Both the position numbers and the translations under genes were made by a program. The notes under the pieces were generated by a model. It was not told the DNA's origin, searched no databases, and saw nothing but the letters and a program-made list of their open reading frames with translations. A stretch of 64,000 bases of DNA, taken from the NCBI GenBank assembly GCA_026315105.1, contig CM048751.1:340302649-340366648 (forward strand), in the 5' to 3' direction. This DNA is from Locusta migratoria. Its lineage: Eukaryota; Arthropoda; Insecta; Orthoptera; Acrididae. Positions 30,546 to 42,150 of this stretch are shown piece by piece (position 1 is the first letter of the stretch; each line of letters begins with the position of its first letter).

Positions 30546-31181
30546 CGATGATACTGAAGAAGTTTGCTACATTTTTTGGAGGCTGGTGATTATAGAGTTT
30601 TCAAAACGTTTAGAGAATTCCATTCATTCAGGAAACTCGAATTGTCAGTTCAGCAGTTGTATTTAATTTTAACAGTGTGACAGTGAGGAATTCATTGGGT
30701 TGGAAACGATCTGCTCGAGCTGCTACTGCCGTGATTTGGAGAAAACTAGGAAACGGCTTTGGTCGGATACGGCCTCACGAACTTGATTACCTTAAGAGAG
30801 GGGAGAGCCAGTTAGCGCCTTGTAGCGACACGCAAACCGCAGACGGGCGCCGGCTGTCTTTTCTCTCGCAGATGCCGCTCTGTAATTGCCGGCCAGGTCG
30901 AAAAACACAGACTGCGATTCAGGCTACTGTTTGGCAGGCGTTCTTGCCGCTTCCGTCTGCCACTGGCTCCTGCATTCAACAGCTAGACTTGCGCACAATA
31001 GTTCGCGCTCATTCTTTTAGTTCGTCCGCTCTCAGTGACGGCTGAGCGGCGTGGTCTGCGCATGCAGGTGGAGGGAGAAGTTCCCCCACCTAGCTGCTTC
31101 GTGCGCTTGCTGCTTGAGCCGCTAATGATATCACGCAAACCATAAGAAACAGTTTGTGGATAATTTCTCGTGTGTATGTTT
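30546..31181. other. Unassigned, GC-rich part 30760-31090
   Basis: No repeat or gene is recognised; the 122-codon plus-strand frame at 30677-31045 lacks motifs. AGTTCGTCCGCTCT near 31018 recurs (diverged) near 31870. Confidence 0.35.
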
Positions 31182-31193
31182 AGAGTTATCTCT

Positions 31194-31384
31194 AAATGCT
31201 TGTAAATCTATCGGACCAAACTGCGTGGTCATCAGTCAGTAGCTTACAAACTACTTAAACCTAGGTAAACTAACCTAAGGACAACACACACACCCACGCC
31301 CCAGGGAGGAATCGAACCTCCACGGCGAGCAACCGCGCGCTCCGCAGCGAGACACTTTAGACCGCTTGGCTACTCCACCGCGGC
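31194..31384 (-). mobile_element. S2b SINE with TSD
   Basis: Minus orientation, TSD AGAGTTATCTCT (31182-31193) against AGAGTTATATCT (31385-31396), 11 of 12 matching. Confidence 0.9.
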
Positions 31385-31396
31385 AGAGTTATATCT

Positions 31397-31625
31397 TGGA
31401 ATTATGGAATTTATTAGTGAGATATTGCAGAGTGCAGAATACTTCAAAACAAAAATTTTGTAGCACTGAACTATGTAATCTAGCAGGCAGACGCTCACCT
31501 CGAAATGGCTCTCATCAACAGAAGGCAAACACGTGATTTTTAATTCTGCTGTGCGACCTCTCGCTCTTGCACGTCGGACTTGGGAAAAGAATCCAACGAG
31601 CTAAAAAGCGAAATACGTTTGGCAC
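31397..31625. other. Unassigned spacer
   Basis: Nothing recognisable lies between the SINE and the satellite. Confidence 0.4.
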
Positions 31626-31838
31626 AATAGTTTGCGACCGGTAACGCATGTTTTATTTCGCGACTGATTGCACATGTTTTAGTTCGTGACTGATCGCGCA
31701 TATTTTAGTCCGCGACCGATCGAGCATATTTTAGTCCGCGACCGATCGCGCATATTTTAGTTCGGGACCGATCGCGCATATTTTACTTCGCGACCGATCG
31801 CGCATATTTTAGTTCGCGACCGGTAGTACTCATTTTAG
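31626..31838. repeat. 26-bp satellite, about eight units
   Basis: Units of the form TTTTAGTTCGCGACCGATCG followed by CGCATA repeat with period 26. The inner five are nearly identical and the edges decay. Each unit contains the palindrome CGATCG, often extended to GCGATCGC-like symmetry. Confidence 0.85.
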
Positions 31839-32954
31839 TTCGCAGCTCGGCCGCGAAGTAGGTCGTTCTTTTTACTTCGTCCGCTCTGTTTGGCTTTTGC
31901 TACCGCTACCAAAAGAGCTCTTTCTTTTGTTATTACATCTTTTTTTATATAATGATCAGTGTTGCCCCAGCGCGTGCTATTACCGTATTTTTGGGCAATG
32001 TCTATGAAACTACAGCTGAGCTGCATCTCAGCTCGAAATGACGGTAACAGGCAGAAGGGAATCACGCGATTATGCGCGCTCTCGCGTCCTCTCTCACTGC
32101 CTCGTCAGTCTTAGGAAAAGGAGCGGACGAACTAAGAGGCGAGGGATCTGCGAACTAGTTCGCGTAGTTCACCTGTGGGAGCGCTCTCCCGAACTAGTTC
32201 GTTCGCGAACTACACAAGACTATCTACAGCACGACAAACACTGTCTTGTGACCAGCTCATCTCTCTTTACCTCTTCATACCCTTGCTACTTAACCCCCTA
32301 TTGCACATGAATAATTATATAAAAAAAATTCCAGTAAAAACATTTGAATTATACTTCATGGTGCCCCTGAATGTAAAATATAGATCATAAACTTTCTAGT
32401 GTATATATTTGGGAAAATATCACTACGTATATTGAAATATAAACTGTGCAAATACGAATGTTGTGAGTACTTACATATTAGTTAGTAGAAGGTACTAAAT
32501 TTTTGGGGAATGGCGTTCAAAATTTATGATACATCAGCAAATTAAGACTTCTAAGTAAAATTTATTTATTTTAAATAATGAAAATCATTAGAAAGTTTGG
32601 ATATACATAAGCTGCCAAAATGATACTGCGTTGCAATTACACACTTCCCTGGTATATACATTTTAAAAATCGTAGAAAGAATTTCTGTCTGGTACAATAC
32701 ACAAGTACGTGTCACATTTTGTACACATTAATTTTGTTATTTTTTTCATTTATTATATTTCCCACAATAGTTAGACCAGTGATCGATTAAGTCCTTTCTG
32801 ATATCAGCATTTGCTGTATTTGGCTGCCTTATCTATTTCGCTCTGTTGCCTGGTGAGCTATCCAGTGATTGTCTCTTGGATTTTTTTCCTGACCAGCATA
32901 AGGATTCGGCTATATCAGACTTGAAATGCCATCTGGCTTATCTCTTCAATACCA
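31839..32954. other. Unassigned; palindrome-rich at 32145-32210, AT-rich after 32280
   Basis: GCGAACTAGTTCGCG and CGAACTAGTTCGTTCGCGAA lie close together near 32145-32210, a pattern seen at some hAT ends. No coding capacity is recognised in the AT-rich remainder. Confidence 0.4.
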
Positions 32955-33304
32955 AGACCAAGAGACGCATATAGTAAGCAGATTCAAATGGACGTGGGTT
33001 GCCGTTTTTATGATGAAAATGTTCAAATGTTTGTACAGCTTATGGGACTTAACTACGGAGTCATCAGTCCCTAGACTTACAAACTACTTCTGAACTAGCT
33101 AATCCTAAGGATGGCAGAAATATCCATGCCAGAGGGGGGGATTCGAACCCCCGACCGTAGTGGCCGTGCAGACCGTGACTGGAGCGCCTCAGTCCCCTTG
33201 GCCGCCGCGGCCGGCTCTTATGATGAGACGAAGAGGCATGCACAGGATAAAGTAGGGTGGAGAGCTGCATCAAACCAGTCTCCGGACTGAAGACCATAAC
33301 AACA
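32955..33304 (+). mobile_element. RTE-like LINE 3' end, interrupted by a SINE
   Basis: The frame before the SINE gives RDAYSKQIQMDVGC-like. After the SINE it gives DETKRHAQDKVGWRAASNQS and the stop, the ORF2 C-terminus seen at 55267. The tail is CCATAACAACAACAAC. Confidence 0.8.
33017..33217 (-). mobile_element. S1 SINE inside RTE-like LINE
   Basis: Minus orientation, full S1 structure; TSD TTATGATGA at 33008-33016 and 33218-33226. Confidence 0.9.
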
Positions 33305-33798
33305 ACAACTATTTTCAATACAGGCTCTCTTGTAAAGAAACCAAGCAGCAACACAACCCATGTCAAGTATGTACTTATGAGGCGCTCGTGCGGACTTCTA
33401 CACATTAGATCTGTCGTGTAATAGGACGCAAGAAATCGTTGGCAGTTCCATACTTATACAGGTGTGTCGCGTAATACCGGGTTTAGTCAACTGCTGTAAG
33501 CAGATGCTGCTATCTTCCATGATACACCGAGAAGCACAGCTGTGTATCAAAGTAGCTTATGCTCTGTGCTACATTACGTGAGCTAGTATAGAGTTCTGAA
33601 AATATGTGTATTTAAATATACACAGTGTAATAAAGGGTTAATCTGACGGAAAGGGGGTAGGGTACAGGTACGGAAACAGGCTACGAAGTACCAGCTTGGT
33701 ACCACTAAACCGCCTAGTCTTCAAACGTCTGTTTCCTCTACAAATGAGTTAATATTTAAATTTAAGCAGATAAGCAAGAAAAGGGTCTGAAATTCTGT
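33305..33798. other. Unassigned stretch
   Basis: No feature is supported on either strand. Confidence 0.4.
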
Positions 33799-33975
33799 GC
33801 CGCTCGGGGATGAATCAAGTTACGGATTTGGCGGCCGCTTCCGCCAGAGGTTCTAATCCTCCTTCGGGCACGGGTGTGTGTGTTGTCCTTAGTGTAAGTT
33901 AGTTAAAGTACTTTGTACGTCTAGGATCCGATGACATTAGCAGTTTGTTTCCTTAGACTGACAAACATTTCAACC
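33799..33975 (+). mobile_element. Degenerate S2 SINE
   Basis: The T-arm-like AGAGGTTCTAATCCTCC, the body GGGTGTGTGTGTTGTCCTTA, and the end ACAAACATTTCAACC identify it. The head is strongly diverged. Confidence 0.7.
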
Positions 33976-33995
33976 TTTTTTTCTTATTTTAATTC

Positions 33996-34181
33996 AAATG
34001 TTCAAACGTTTGTAATTCTATCGGACCAAACTGCGTGGTCATCAGTCCGTAGCTTACAAACTACTTAAACCTAGGTTAACTAACCTAAGGACAACACACA
34101 CACCCATGCTCCAGGGAGGACTCTAACCTCCACGGCGAGACGCTTTAGACGCTTTAGACAGCTCGGCTACTCCACCGCGGC
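33996..34181 (-). mobile_element. S2b SINE with perfect TSD
   Basis: TSD TATTTTAATTC at 33985-33995 and 34182-34192. The head lacks part of the usual segment and has a small duplication, GACGCTTTAGACGCTTTAGA. Confidence 0.9.
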
Positions 34182-34192
34182 TATTTTAATTC

Positions 34193-34519
34193 TGTGTGAA
34201 GCTTCTTGGAAGTCACTAAGTATTCTCACTGTCAAATCACATAACGGATTTTTGTAATTTTCTATAGTTCGTGAAGTTTAGCAATCAAATAGCAATCAGC
34301 CAAAGCCATTCGAAGCAACGCCAAAATTTATTGAGAAAGCTGAGTTTGATTTTTTAGGTATTTTAATTATAGTTTATGAGATTGACAAAGTTTCCGACAC
34401 TTGCTGGGTCTTATCTGTAATATTAGTAATCAAGAAATGGCAGAGTCGACGTTTGAAAACCTCCTGTAATGTCATTTTCGTTCTCATCTACTACTTTTAT
34501 TGCTTTAGTACCTAATCAA
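34193..34519. other. Unassigned AT-rich stretch
   Basis: No gene or repeat is recognised. Confidence 0.4.
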
Positions 34520-35115
34520 AGTCTGATTTTCTTACAGTACATTCCATTACCCTTGTTTTGCTCTTGTTAACGCTCATCTTATAACCTGTTTTCAAGACAC
34601 TATCCATTCCGCTGAACTGCTGTTCTAGGTCCTTTGATGTCTGTGACAGAAATACAGTGACATCGGCACACCACAAAGATTTCTTTCTTCTCCCTCAACT
34701 TTAATTCCTTCTTCAAATTTCTCCTTGCATTCCTTCACAGTCCGTTCAGTACACACGTTGAGCAACATCTGGGAAAGGCTACAACGCTGTCTTACTTACT
34801 TTCCAACCATACGTCCCGTTCATGTTCTTCGACTGTCGATCTGTCTGTTCTTTGTACAAGTTATGTATAGCTTTTCTTATCTTATATTTTACCCTATTTT
34901 ACCCCTGCTGCCTTCAGAATTTGAAAGAATGTATTCCAGTCAAGGTTTTCAAAAACTTTCTCTAAATCTACTAATATTAGGAACGTAGTTTTGCCTTTCC
35001 TTAACCTATCTTCTAAGATAAGACCTATTGCCTCACTTGTTCCAACATTTCTCCTAAATCCAAACTGATCTTCCTCAAGGTTAGATTCTACCAATTTTTC
35101 CATTCGTCTGTAAAT
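34520..35115 (-). mobile_element. RTE-like LINE fragment (RT domain)
   Basis: Minus strand: RRMEKLVESNLEEDQFGFRR, LILVDLEKVFENLDWNTFFQ (motif A Asp kept), then a degraded stretch with CADVTVFLSQTSKDLEQQF-like sequence, where motif C FADD has become CAD-V, and KSKTRVMECTVRKSDFD-like. Both ends are truncated. Confidence 0.75.
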
Positions 35116-35460
35116 AATCCGTCATTCGCATGGGTACATGGCATAAATTACGAATAATTACATTATTTTCAAACAGTAGTATTAACGCATGACACAATGT
35201 AATGAAACGACTAGATGAACATCACCCTGAGCCATTCCGCCCACCACACAAGTAGTTTCTTCTATGTATTACGTATCTCATACATGCCAAGAGCTTAAAT
35301 ATCTGACGAAAGTGCCTTCTCTGCGTTATAGCTAGTTCCGGAGTAGACTACAAATTGCTTCATTATTCTCTTTGCACCAGTAACCACGTATATGACGGTA
35401 CAACGGTGATTGTGTAATGACTACTACACAGCATTAAGGCTCATACTGTAATAGTAATAA
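35116..35460. other. Unassigned AT-rich stretch
   Basis: Nothing is recognised here. Confidence 0.4.
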
Positions 35461-35916
35461 TACCGGCCAGGTGCACAGCATTTGCAGCCCGAAGTTGCGT
35501 TTTGTGATGTTATTTGTGTGGTGAAGCGTCAGGTGGGGCGGCGATTGGTAATCAATCCTGCTAATGTATTGCGATTAGTTGAGATGAAGTTACGAAGAAC
35601 CCTTCTTCGTGAAGATGGTATTAGTGTAGAAGATAAATCATTTGCATGCTTTCTCGTATCTGTTATGGTACAGAAATATGAGCATAAGTTAGATGCTGTT
35701 CTTACAAACTCATAATATGATAATAGGAATGATAATGACGAGCAACTCACTGCAAGCAGTAGTGCTACGGTAAGTGCGGGAAGAGGCGATGGAAGCAGTC
35801 GCAGTGAATACCAAAAGTCTTTCGGGAAGAAGGTTAAAGTTGCAACTATCATCACGGATTTTGATGACAATTCGCTAGAGAACACGTACGATGATTATTA
35901 CATAAGTTATAGTTAA
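35461..35916 (+). pseudogene. Candidate coding sequence with one in-frame stop
   Basis: The frame is open from 35461 to 35712 (ANVLRLVEMKLRRTLL, FACFLVSVMVQKYEHKLDAV), has one TAA at 35713, and continues open for 66 codons to a TAA at 35914 (ASSSATVSAGRGDGSSRSEY, DFDDNSLENTYDDYY). The second part has the Ser-rich and acidic character of real protein. CATTTGCAG at 35479-35487 could be a splice acceptor. I cannot name a family. It may be a retired gene, a transposon ORF, or chance. Confidence 0.35.
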
Positions 35917-36296
35917 GATATCTGCATTAGTATGGCGTCTACAATTACATCTACAGTGTTATCTAGAGCATGGTTGCAGAGCTTTGCAGAAAAACGACAC
36001 CCACCAGCACATTGAGGTGTACGTAGAGATCCTGTAACCAAACGTTCATACAGACATGTTTGTTCGAGCCCATGTATTTTCCTTGTGAGTGATAAAATGA
36101 AGAAGACAATACGCAAACTGAGGCGAAGCTGTGTGAATAACCAGGTGGGACGAACACCATGTAAATTACGAGACTATAAAACGTGAATAGCGTACATTAT
36201 TTCGATTAAAACAAAGTGAACTGTTTTTAATCTGTTGAGGTTACATCAGTAGCCAAAAATGTATTTTCCAGTTCAGAATCCACTGACGATGCTTAA
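35917..36296. other. Unassigned stretch
   Basis: No feature is supported. Confidence 0.4.
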
Positions 36297-36298
36297 TA

Positions 36299-36998
36299 CG
36301 ATGCTCGTCCAGAAAGTAATTTCCGTTTCAATTTATCTCCGCTGCAGCGCTGCGATTGCAGTTCCGCACGTGCGCTGTAGACGATGTGTATCAAGGAGAA
36401 GAACGTGCGCCATTTGGAGATCGCTGTCAGTTACGTACGCTTTGTTGTGCTTGTTTTAAATGTCGGCGTTGATCGAAACTCCCGCCGCCTGCGAAATCAG
36501 GTCGGTGATTCGGTTTCTGAATGCGAAGAAAGTGAAACCAGGTAAAATTTATCGGCAAATTTTAGATGTTTACGGACCAAATACGATGAGTGATTCTATG
36601 GTGAGAAGATGGGTCCGACAGTTCAATGGCGGGCGTAGTGATGTGCACGACGAAGAACGAAGTGGGCGTCCACCTTTGGTTACAGAAGAACTGGTTCACG
36701 CGATTGATGACAAGATCCAGGAAAACCGTAGGTTTACAATTAGTGCTCTCGCTATGGACTTCCCCCAAATTTCACGATCACTGATGTTTCCAACTGGTTG
36801 AAGACACGGGCGGCAGGTTTCAATGAAGAAGGTATACAAAACCTGGTGCCACGCTATGACAAATGCCTGCAAAATTTCGGCAGTTATGTGGAAAAGTAGT
36901 TTAAGAGTTGTAGAATTTGGTGCAATAAAAATTTCTTCTGTATCTGTGTACAATTTCATTTTATTACCAAACGGAACTTACTTTCTGGACGCGCCTCG
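36299..36998 (+). mobile_element. Internally deleted mariner, copy 2 (700 bp)
   Basis: TA borders at 36297-36298 and 36999-37000. The right end is exactly the 30-bp inverted repeat of copy 1; the left has a few changes (CGATGCTCGTCCAGAAAG). It retains the 5' UTR, the transposase N-terminus and the last 30-odd codons, with everything between missing. Confidence 0.9.
36460..36801 (+). pseudogene. mariner transposase N-terminal remnant
   Basis: A 113-codon frame: two helix-turn-helix regions (EIRSVIRFLNAKKVKPGKIY, and SDSMVRRWVRQFNGGRSDVH), then the linker ERSGRPPLV and SALAMDFPQISRSL. After the joint at about 36780 the parental frame continues one base off as VSNWLKTRAAGFNEEGIQNL and VPRYDKCLQNFGSYVEK, the true C-terminus. 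The DD34D catalytic core is deleted. The same joint in copy 1 means the deletion is ancestral to both. Confidence 0.85.
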
Positions 36999-37029
36999 TA
37001 TACAGGCGAAACGAATAAGGAGGAAGTAA

Positions 37030-38488
37030 ATACTGCAACAAGAATACCCATTAGATTTCTTTCTGATTATGCTGAAGCGATAGCTCCTTACTTAAGTCAT
37101 ATACAACTGCTCTCTCATAGAAGGATCTGCACCAAAAGTTTGGAAAGTTGCACAGGTCACACCTATATTCAAGAAAGGCAGTAGGAGTAACCCACTAAAC
37201 TACAGGCCTATTTCATTGACGTCAATTTGCAGCAGGGTTTTGGAACATATCCTGTATTCAAATATTATGAATTATCTCGAACAGAACGATCTATTGACCC
37301 AAGGTCAACACGGATTTAGAAAATATCTTTCATGCGAAACACAACTAGCTCTTTATTCATACGAAGTGATGGGTGCTATCGACAAGGGTTCGCAAATCGA
37401 TTCCGTATTTCTTGATTTCCAGAAAGCTTTTGACACCGTACCTCACAAACGGCTTTTAATCAAATTGCGTGGTTATAGTATATCGCCCCAAATTTGCGAT
37501 TGATTAGGGGATTTCCTGTCAGAGAGGACACAGTTCGTAGTAATCGATGGTAAGGCATCGACTAAACCGGAGGTGACATCGGGCGTTTCACAGGGTAGTG
37601 TTATTGGTCCTCTGCTGTTCCTTATTTACATAATCGATTTGGGAGAAAATGTAAGCAGCTCTCTTAGGTTGTTTGGAGATGACGCCGTCATTTACCGCCA
37701 AGTAAAATCATCTGAAGATCAAAACCAACTGCAGAACGAGCTAAATAAGATATCACTATGGTGTAAAAATTGGCAATTGACTCTAAATAATGAGAAGTAT
37801 GAAGTCGTCCACATGAGTACGAAAAAAAATCCGTTAAATTTTATTTACAAGGTAAATCAATCAAAAGTGAAGGCCGTAAACTCCACAAAATACCTAGGAA
37901 TTACTATTACTTCAGACTTAAATTGGAAAGAACACGTAGATAATGTGCTAAAGGCAAACCAGAGACTGCGTTTTATTGGAAGACCCCTTAAAACATGCTA
38001 CAGAACTAAAAAAGAGACTGCATACACTACGCTTGTCCGTCCATTTTTGGAGTGTTGCAGCCCAGTGTGGGATCCTTATCAGGTGGTTTTAACGGAGGAC
38101 ATCGAAAGAGTCCAAAGAAGGGCAGCTCGTTTCGTATTGTCACGATACAGGGAAGGAAGCGTTACGGAAATGATACAGGATCTGGGATGGGAATCATTAC
38201 AACAACGGCGCTTATCGCTGCGGCGTGGGCTACTTGCGAAACTCCAATTGCCAACATTCTCCTCCGAATGCGAAAATATATTGTTGACTCCCACTTACAT
38301 AGGTAGAAATGATCATCATAATAAAATACGAGAAATGAGAGCTGGAACTGAGATATTCAGGTTTTCTCTCTTCCCGCGCGCTATTCGAGAATGGAATGGG
38401 AGATAAATAGTATAATTGTGGTTCAATGAACCCTCTGCCAGTCACTTAAATGTGATTTGCAGAGTATCCCATGTCGATGTAGATGTAA
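37030..38488 (+). mobile_element. LINE-A, longest copy (5'-truncated)
   Basis: Starts in the RT N-terminal region (IYNCSLIEGSAPKVWKVAQ) directly after the mariner copy and runs to the 3' end with GATTTGCAGAGTATCCC and ATGTCGATGTAGATG. The last 28 bp belong to the start of the duplicated segment 38460-40469. Confidence 0.88.
37120..38406 (+). pseudogene. LINE-A ORF2 C-terminal region with a single stop
   Basis: RT domain in order: NYRPISLTSICSRVLEHI, QHGFRKYLSCETQLAL, SVFLDFQKAFDTVPHKRLL (motif A), a stop at 37501 in place of the expected Trp (CD-stop-LGDFLSERTQ), SGVSQGSVIGPLLFLIY (motif B, Pro to Ser), LRLFGDDAVIYRQ (motif C, both Asp kept), WQLTLNNEKYEVV, TKYLGITITSDLNWKEHV, and the C-terminal RAARFVLSRYREGSVTEM. 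Read through the one stop it spans about 425 residues without another break. Confidence 0.85.
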
Positions 38489-38640
38489 AACGGCTTCTTC
38501 ATTTCCAAACACGATATTCCACAATCACGCAATCTGATTAGAAACCGCTTGTGAGGTACAGTGACAAAAGCCTTCCTAAAGTCTAAAAATATTGTATCGA
38601 TATGAGAGCCGTTGTCGACAGCACTGGTCACACGCACTTG
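38489..38640 (-). pseudogene. LINE-A RT fragment (motif A), copy 1
   Basis: Minus strand: DTIFLDFRKAFVTVPHKRFL around RT motif A, then CGISCLEMKK. About 150 bp only. The same fragment is at 40503-40654. Confidence 0.7.
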
Positions 38641-39038
38641 CTACTCCGAGCGTGCACGCTGCACTTGTCAACGTCTGTGCCGCCTGGGCCGTGGCGTGTG
38701 TCGGGTGCCGCAGCCTCCGTGCTCAGCCACGCCGCGCGGCTGTTATATGGTAATGCCACAGCGAGCGCGCCGCCCGGCTAACTATTATTGTCGTACTTTG
38801 GCTGATTTATGGTCCCAATTTACATGGATCACTGGTGATGAGATGCGCCCGTCCCGCATGCGGGGGTCAGTGTACTGGGCCTGTGTTAATGCCAAGCACA
38901 AACAAAGCGATCTTAAAAATCAAGAGGGAGAGAAATTTACTATAAACGTACTAATGGGGAACGCGTACTCATTCCTCTACGTCACGGCATGCTATCCCAT
39001 TCTACACCCTCAGAATTTCCAACGTACACTACAATAAA
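38641..39038. other. Unassigned GC-rich block in the duplicated unit, copy 1
   Basis: A 141-codon plus-strand frame (38612-39037) is open but shows no domain; the block's second half ends with AATAAATAC. It is repeated at 40655-41052. Confidence 0.4.
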
Positions 39039-39040
39039 TA

Positions 39041-39671
39041 CATTACTGGCCATTAAAATTGATACACCAAGAAGAAATGTAGATGATTAACGGGTATTCA
39101 CTGACAAATATTTTGTACTAGAACTGATATGTGATTACATTTTCATTCAATTTCGGTGCATAGATCCTGAGAAATCAGTACTCAGAACAACCACCTCTGG
39201 TCGTAATAACGACCTTGATACGCCGGGGCATTGAGTCAAAAAAAGCTTGGATGGCGAGTACAGGTACAGATACAGCTTCGACACGATACCACAGTTCATC
39301 AAGAGTAGTGACTGGCGTATTGTGACGAGCCAGATTCTCGGCCACTATTCACCAGACGTTTTCAATTGGTGAGAGATCTGGAGAATGTGCTGGCCAGGGC
39401 AGCAGTCGAACATTTCCCGTATCCAGAAAGGTCCATACAGGACCTGCAACATGCGGTCGTGCGTTGTCCTGCTGAAATGTAGTGCCGTAGATGCGAACAA
39501 GAGATGACCGATTCATGTAACCAATGGTACCCCATACCATCACGCCGGGTGATACGCCAGTATGGCGACGACGAATACTCGCTTCCAATGTGCGTTCACC
39601 GCGATGTCTTCAAACACGTATGCGACCACCATGACGCTATAAACAAAACCTAGATTCATCCGAAAAAATGA
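39041..39671 (-). mobile_element. Tc1 element, 3' half, copy 1
   Basis: TA then the right terminal repeat (CATTACTGGCCATTAAAATT) at 39041, followed by the reversed transposase C-terminal half: RRRHTGVSPGVMVWGTIGYM, TTFQQDNARPHVAGPVW and LPWPAHSPDLSPIENVW. The second Asp and the Glu of the DDE triad are present. The other half of the element is missing past 39671. About 60 codons are deleted before the QQDNARPH block relative to 7249-8643. Confidence 0.85.
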
Positions 39672-39928
39672 CGAGACTACTGTGTAGCTACCACAAATTC
39701 CACAGTCCTGCATACCTTCTTGTAGAAATATAGTCTTTAGTATTTAGGTAAACAAGAAACGTGCCAAATAGATAGTACGAATTGCTAGAGCCTCAACATC
39801 ATTACCACAGTACAAAATACACAGAAGTAATCATTTGTTTGCTTCCATAAGTAACTTTTACGATTTTGTTCCTGAGATCGATACCTTTATATTACCATCT
39901 TTACTTCCGTTTTTTGCAATGGACAGAG

Positions 39929-40136
39929 AGCCGCAGCGGAGCGGCCGAGCGCATTGAGGCGCTATGCTACGATGCGTGAGGCCGTTCACCGTCGGGGTTC
40001 GGTTCGTATCCCCCCTCGGGCATGGATGTTTGTGCCGTCTTTAGTATAAGCTAGTTCATAAGTAGTTTGTAAGTTTAGAGACTGATGACCCCGTAGTTAA
40101 GTCCCATAAGCTCTACAAACATTTGAACATTTTGAA
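39929..40136 (+). mobile_element. S1-type SINE, copy 1 of duplication
   Basis: Head GCCGCAGCGGAGCGGCCGAG, body with GTCTTTAGTATAAGCTAG, end TTTGAACATTTTGAA. A short GACAGA flanks both ends. Confidence 0.85.
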
Positions 40137-41054
40137 TCGACAGATAACTTTAGATGTCTCCTTTTGCATTCCACAATACATAGCAGCTTAAATCAGTTCT
40201 GACTAACAGTATGATTGTTGTCGGTATAAATATACGCAAACTGAACAGGAAAAGGTGTGTACATCATGATCAATGTTTACTAAACCCATATTAGTTATTA
40301 AAAAAAAAAAGACACCTCGCATTCAAGGAAACTCGTTACTAAAATTTTACAGCATAACAATATGATAAACCGTTCCATTACGTACAATTCTGAATAAGTT
40401 AAATTGTTACTTACATAGTATATCACTATAAGATAGATTGCGTTATATTAATAGCCACAATTTCTATCTATCACAGAGTATCCCATGTCGATGTAGATGT
40501 AAAACGGCTTCTTCATTTCCAAACACGATATTCCACAATCACGCAATCTGATTAGAAACCGCTTGTGAGGTACAGTGACAAAAGCCTTCCTAAAGTCTAA
40601 AAATATTGTATCGATATGAGAGCCGTTGTCGACAGCACTGGTCACACGCACTTGCTACTCCGAGCGTGCACGCTGCACTTGTCAACGTCTGTGCCGCCTG
40701 GGCCGTGGCGTGTGTCGGGTGCCGCAGCCTCCGTGCTCAGCCACGCCGCGCGGCTGTTATATGGTAATGCCACAGCGAGCGCGCCGCCCGGCTAACTATT
40801 ATTGTCGTACTTTGGCTGATTTATGGTCCCAATTTACATGGATCACTGGTGATGAGATGCGCCCGTCCCGCATGCGGGGGTCAGTGTACTGGGCCTGTGT
40901 TAATGCCAAGCACAAACAAAGCGATCTTAAAAATCAAGAGGGAGAGAAATTTACTATAAACGTACTAATGGGGAACGCGTACTCATTCCTCTACGTCACG
41001 GCATGCTATCCCATTCTACACCCTCAGAATTTCCAACGTACACTACAATAAATA

Positions 41055-41685
41055 CATTACTGGCCATTAAAATTGATACACCAAGAAGAAATGTAGATGA
41101 TTAACGGGTATTCACTGACAAATATTTTGTACTAGAACTGATATGTGATTACATTTTCATTCAATTTCGGTGCATAGATCCTGAGAAATCAGTACTCAGA
41201 ACAACCACCTCTGGTCGTAATAACGACCTTGATACGCCGGGGCATTGAGTCAAAAAAAGCTTGGATGGCGAGTACAGGTACAGATACAGCTTCGACACGA
41301 TACCACAGTTCATCAAGAGTAGTGACTGGCGTATTGTGACGAGCCAGATTCTCGGCCACTATTCACCAGACGTTTTCAATTGGTGAGAGATCTGGAGAAT
41401 GTGCTGGCCAGGGCAGCAGTCGAACATTTCCCGTATCCAGAAAGGTCCATACAGGACCTGCAACATGCGGTCGTGCGTTGTCCTGCTGAAATGTAGTGCC
41501 GTAGATGCGAACAAGAGATGACCGATTCATGTAACCAATGGTACCCCATACCATCACGCCGGGTGATACGCCAGTATGGCGACGACGAATACTCGCTTCC
41601 AATGTGCGTTCACCGCGATGTCTTCAAACACGTATGCGACCACCATGACGCTATAAACAAAACCTAGATTCATCCGAAAAAATGA
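41055..41685 (-). mobile_element. Tc1 element, 3' half, copy 2
   Basis: Identical to 39041-39671, including the 79-codon transposase frame at 41363-41602. Confidence 0.85.
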
Positions 41686-41942
41686 CGAGACTACTGTGTA
41701 GCTACCACAAATTCCACAGTCCTGCATACCTTCTTGTAGAAATATAGTCTTTAGTATTTAGGTAAACAAGAAACGTGCCAAATAGATAGTACGAATTGCT
41801 AGAGCCTCAACATCATTACCACAGTACAAAATACACAGAAGTAATCATTTGTTTGCTTCCATAAGTAACTTTTACGATTTTGTTCCTGAGATCGATACCT
41901 TTATATTACCATCTTTACTTCCGTTTTTTGCAATGGACAGAG

Positions 41943-42150
41943 AGCCGCAGCGGAGCGGCCGAGCGCATTGAGGCGCTATGCTACGATGCGTGAGGCCGTT
42001 CACCGTCGGGGTTCGGTTCGTATCCCCCCTCGGGCATGGATGTTTGTGCCGTCTTTAGTATAAGCTAGTTCATAAGTAGTTTGTAAGTTTAGAGACTGAT
42101 GACCCCGTAGTTAAGTCCCATAAGCTCTACAAACATTTGAACATTTTGAA
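41943..42150 (+). mobile_element. S1-type SINE, copy 2 of duplication
   Basis: Identical to 39929-40136. Confidence 0.85.

Larger units (their letters stand above)
38460..40469. repeat. 2010-bp tandem direct duplication, copy 1
   Basis: Copy 1 of a segment repeated at 40474-42483 (offset 2014, four bases ATCA between). All frames and landmarks I compared are identical. It contains a LINE-A tail scrap, a reversed RT piece, a unique 400-bp block, a Tc1 half and a SINE. Copy 1 begins within the LINE-A tail, next to the parent LINE. Confidence 0.92.

Noticed and set aside
31626..31838. Possible CRISPR-like array
   Set aside because: Units are contiguous with no unique spacers, and the context is eukaryotic. 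It is a simple satellite.
38612..39037. 141-codon frame repeated at 40626-41051
   Set aside because: The identity of the two copies reflects the tandem duplication, not selection. It runs from a reversed RT fragment into a Tc1 end and has no domain.
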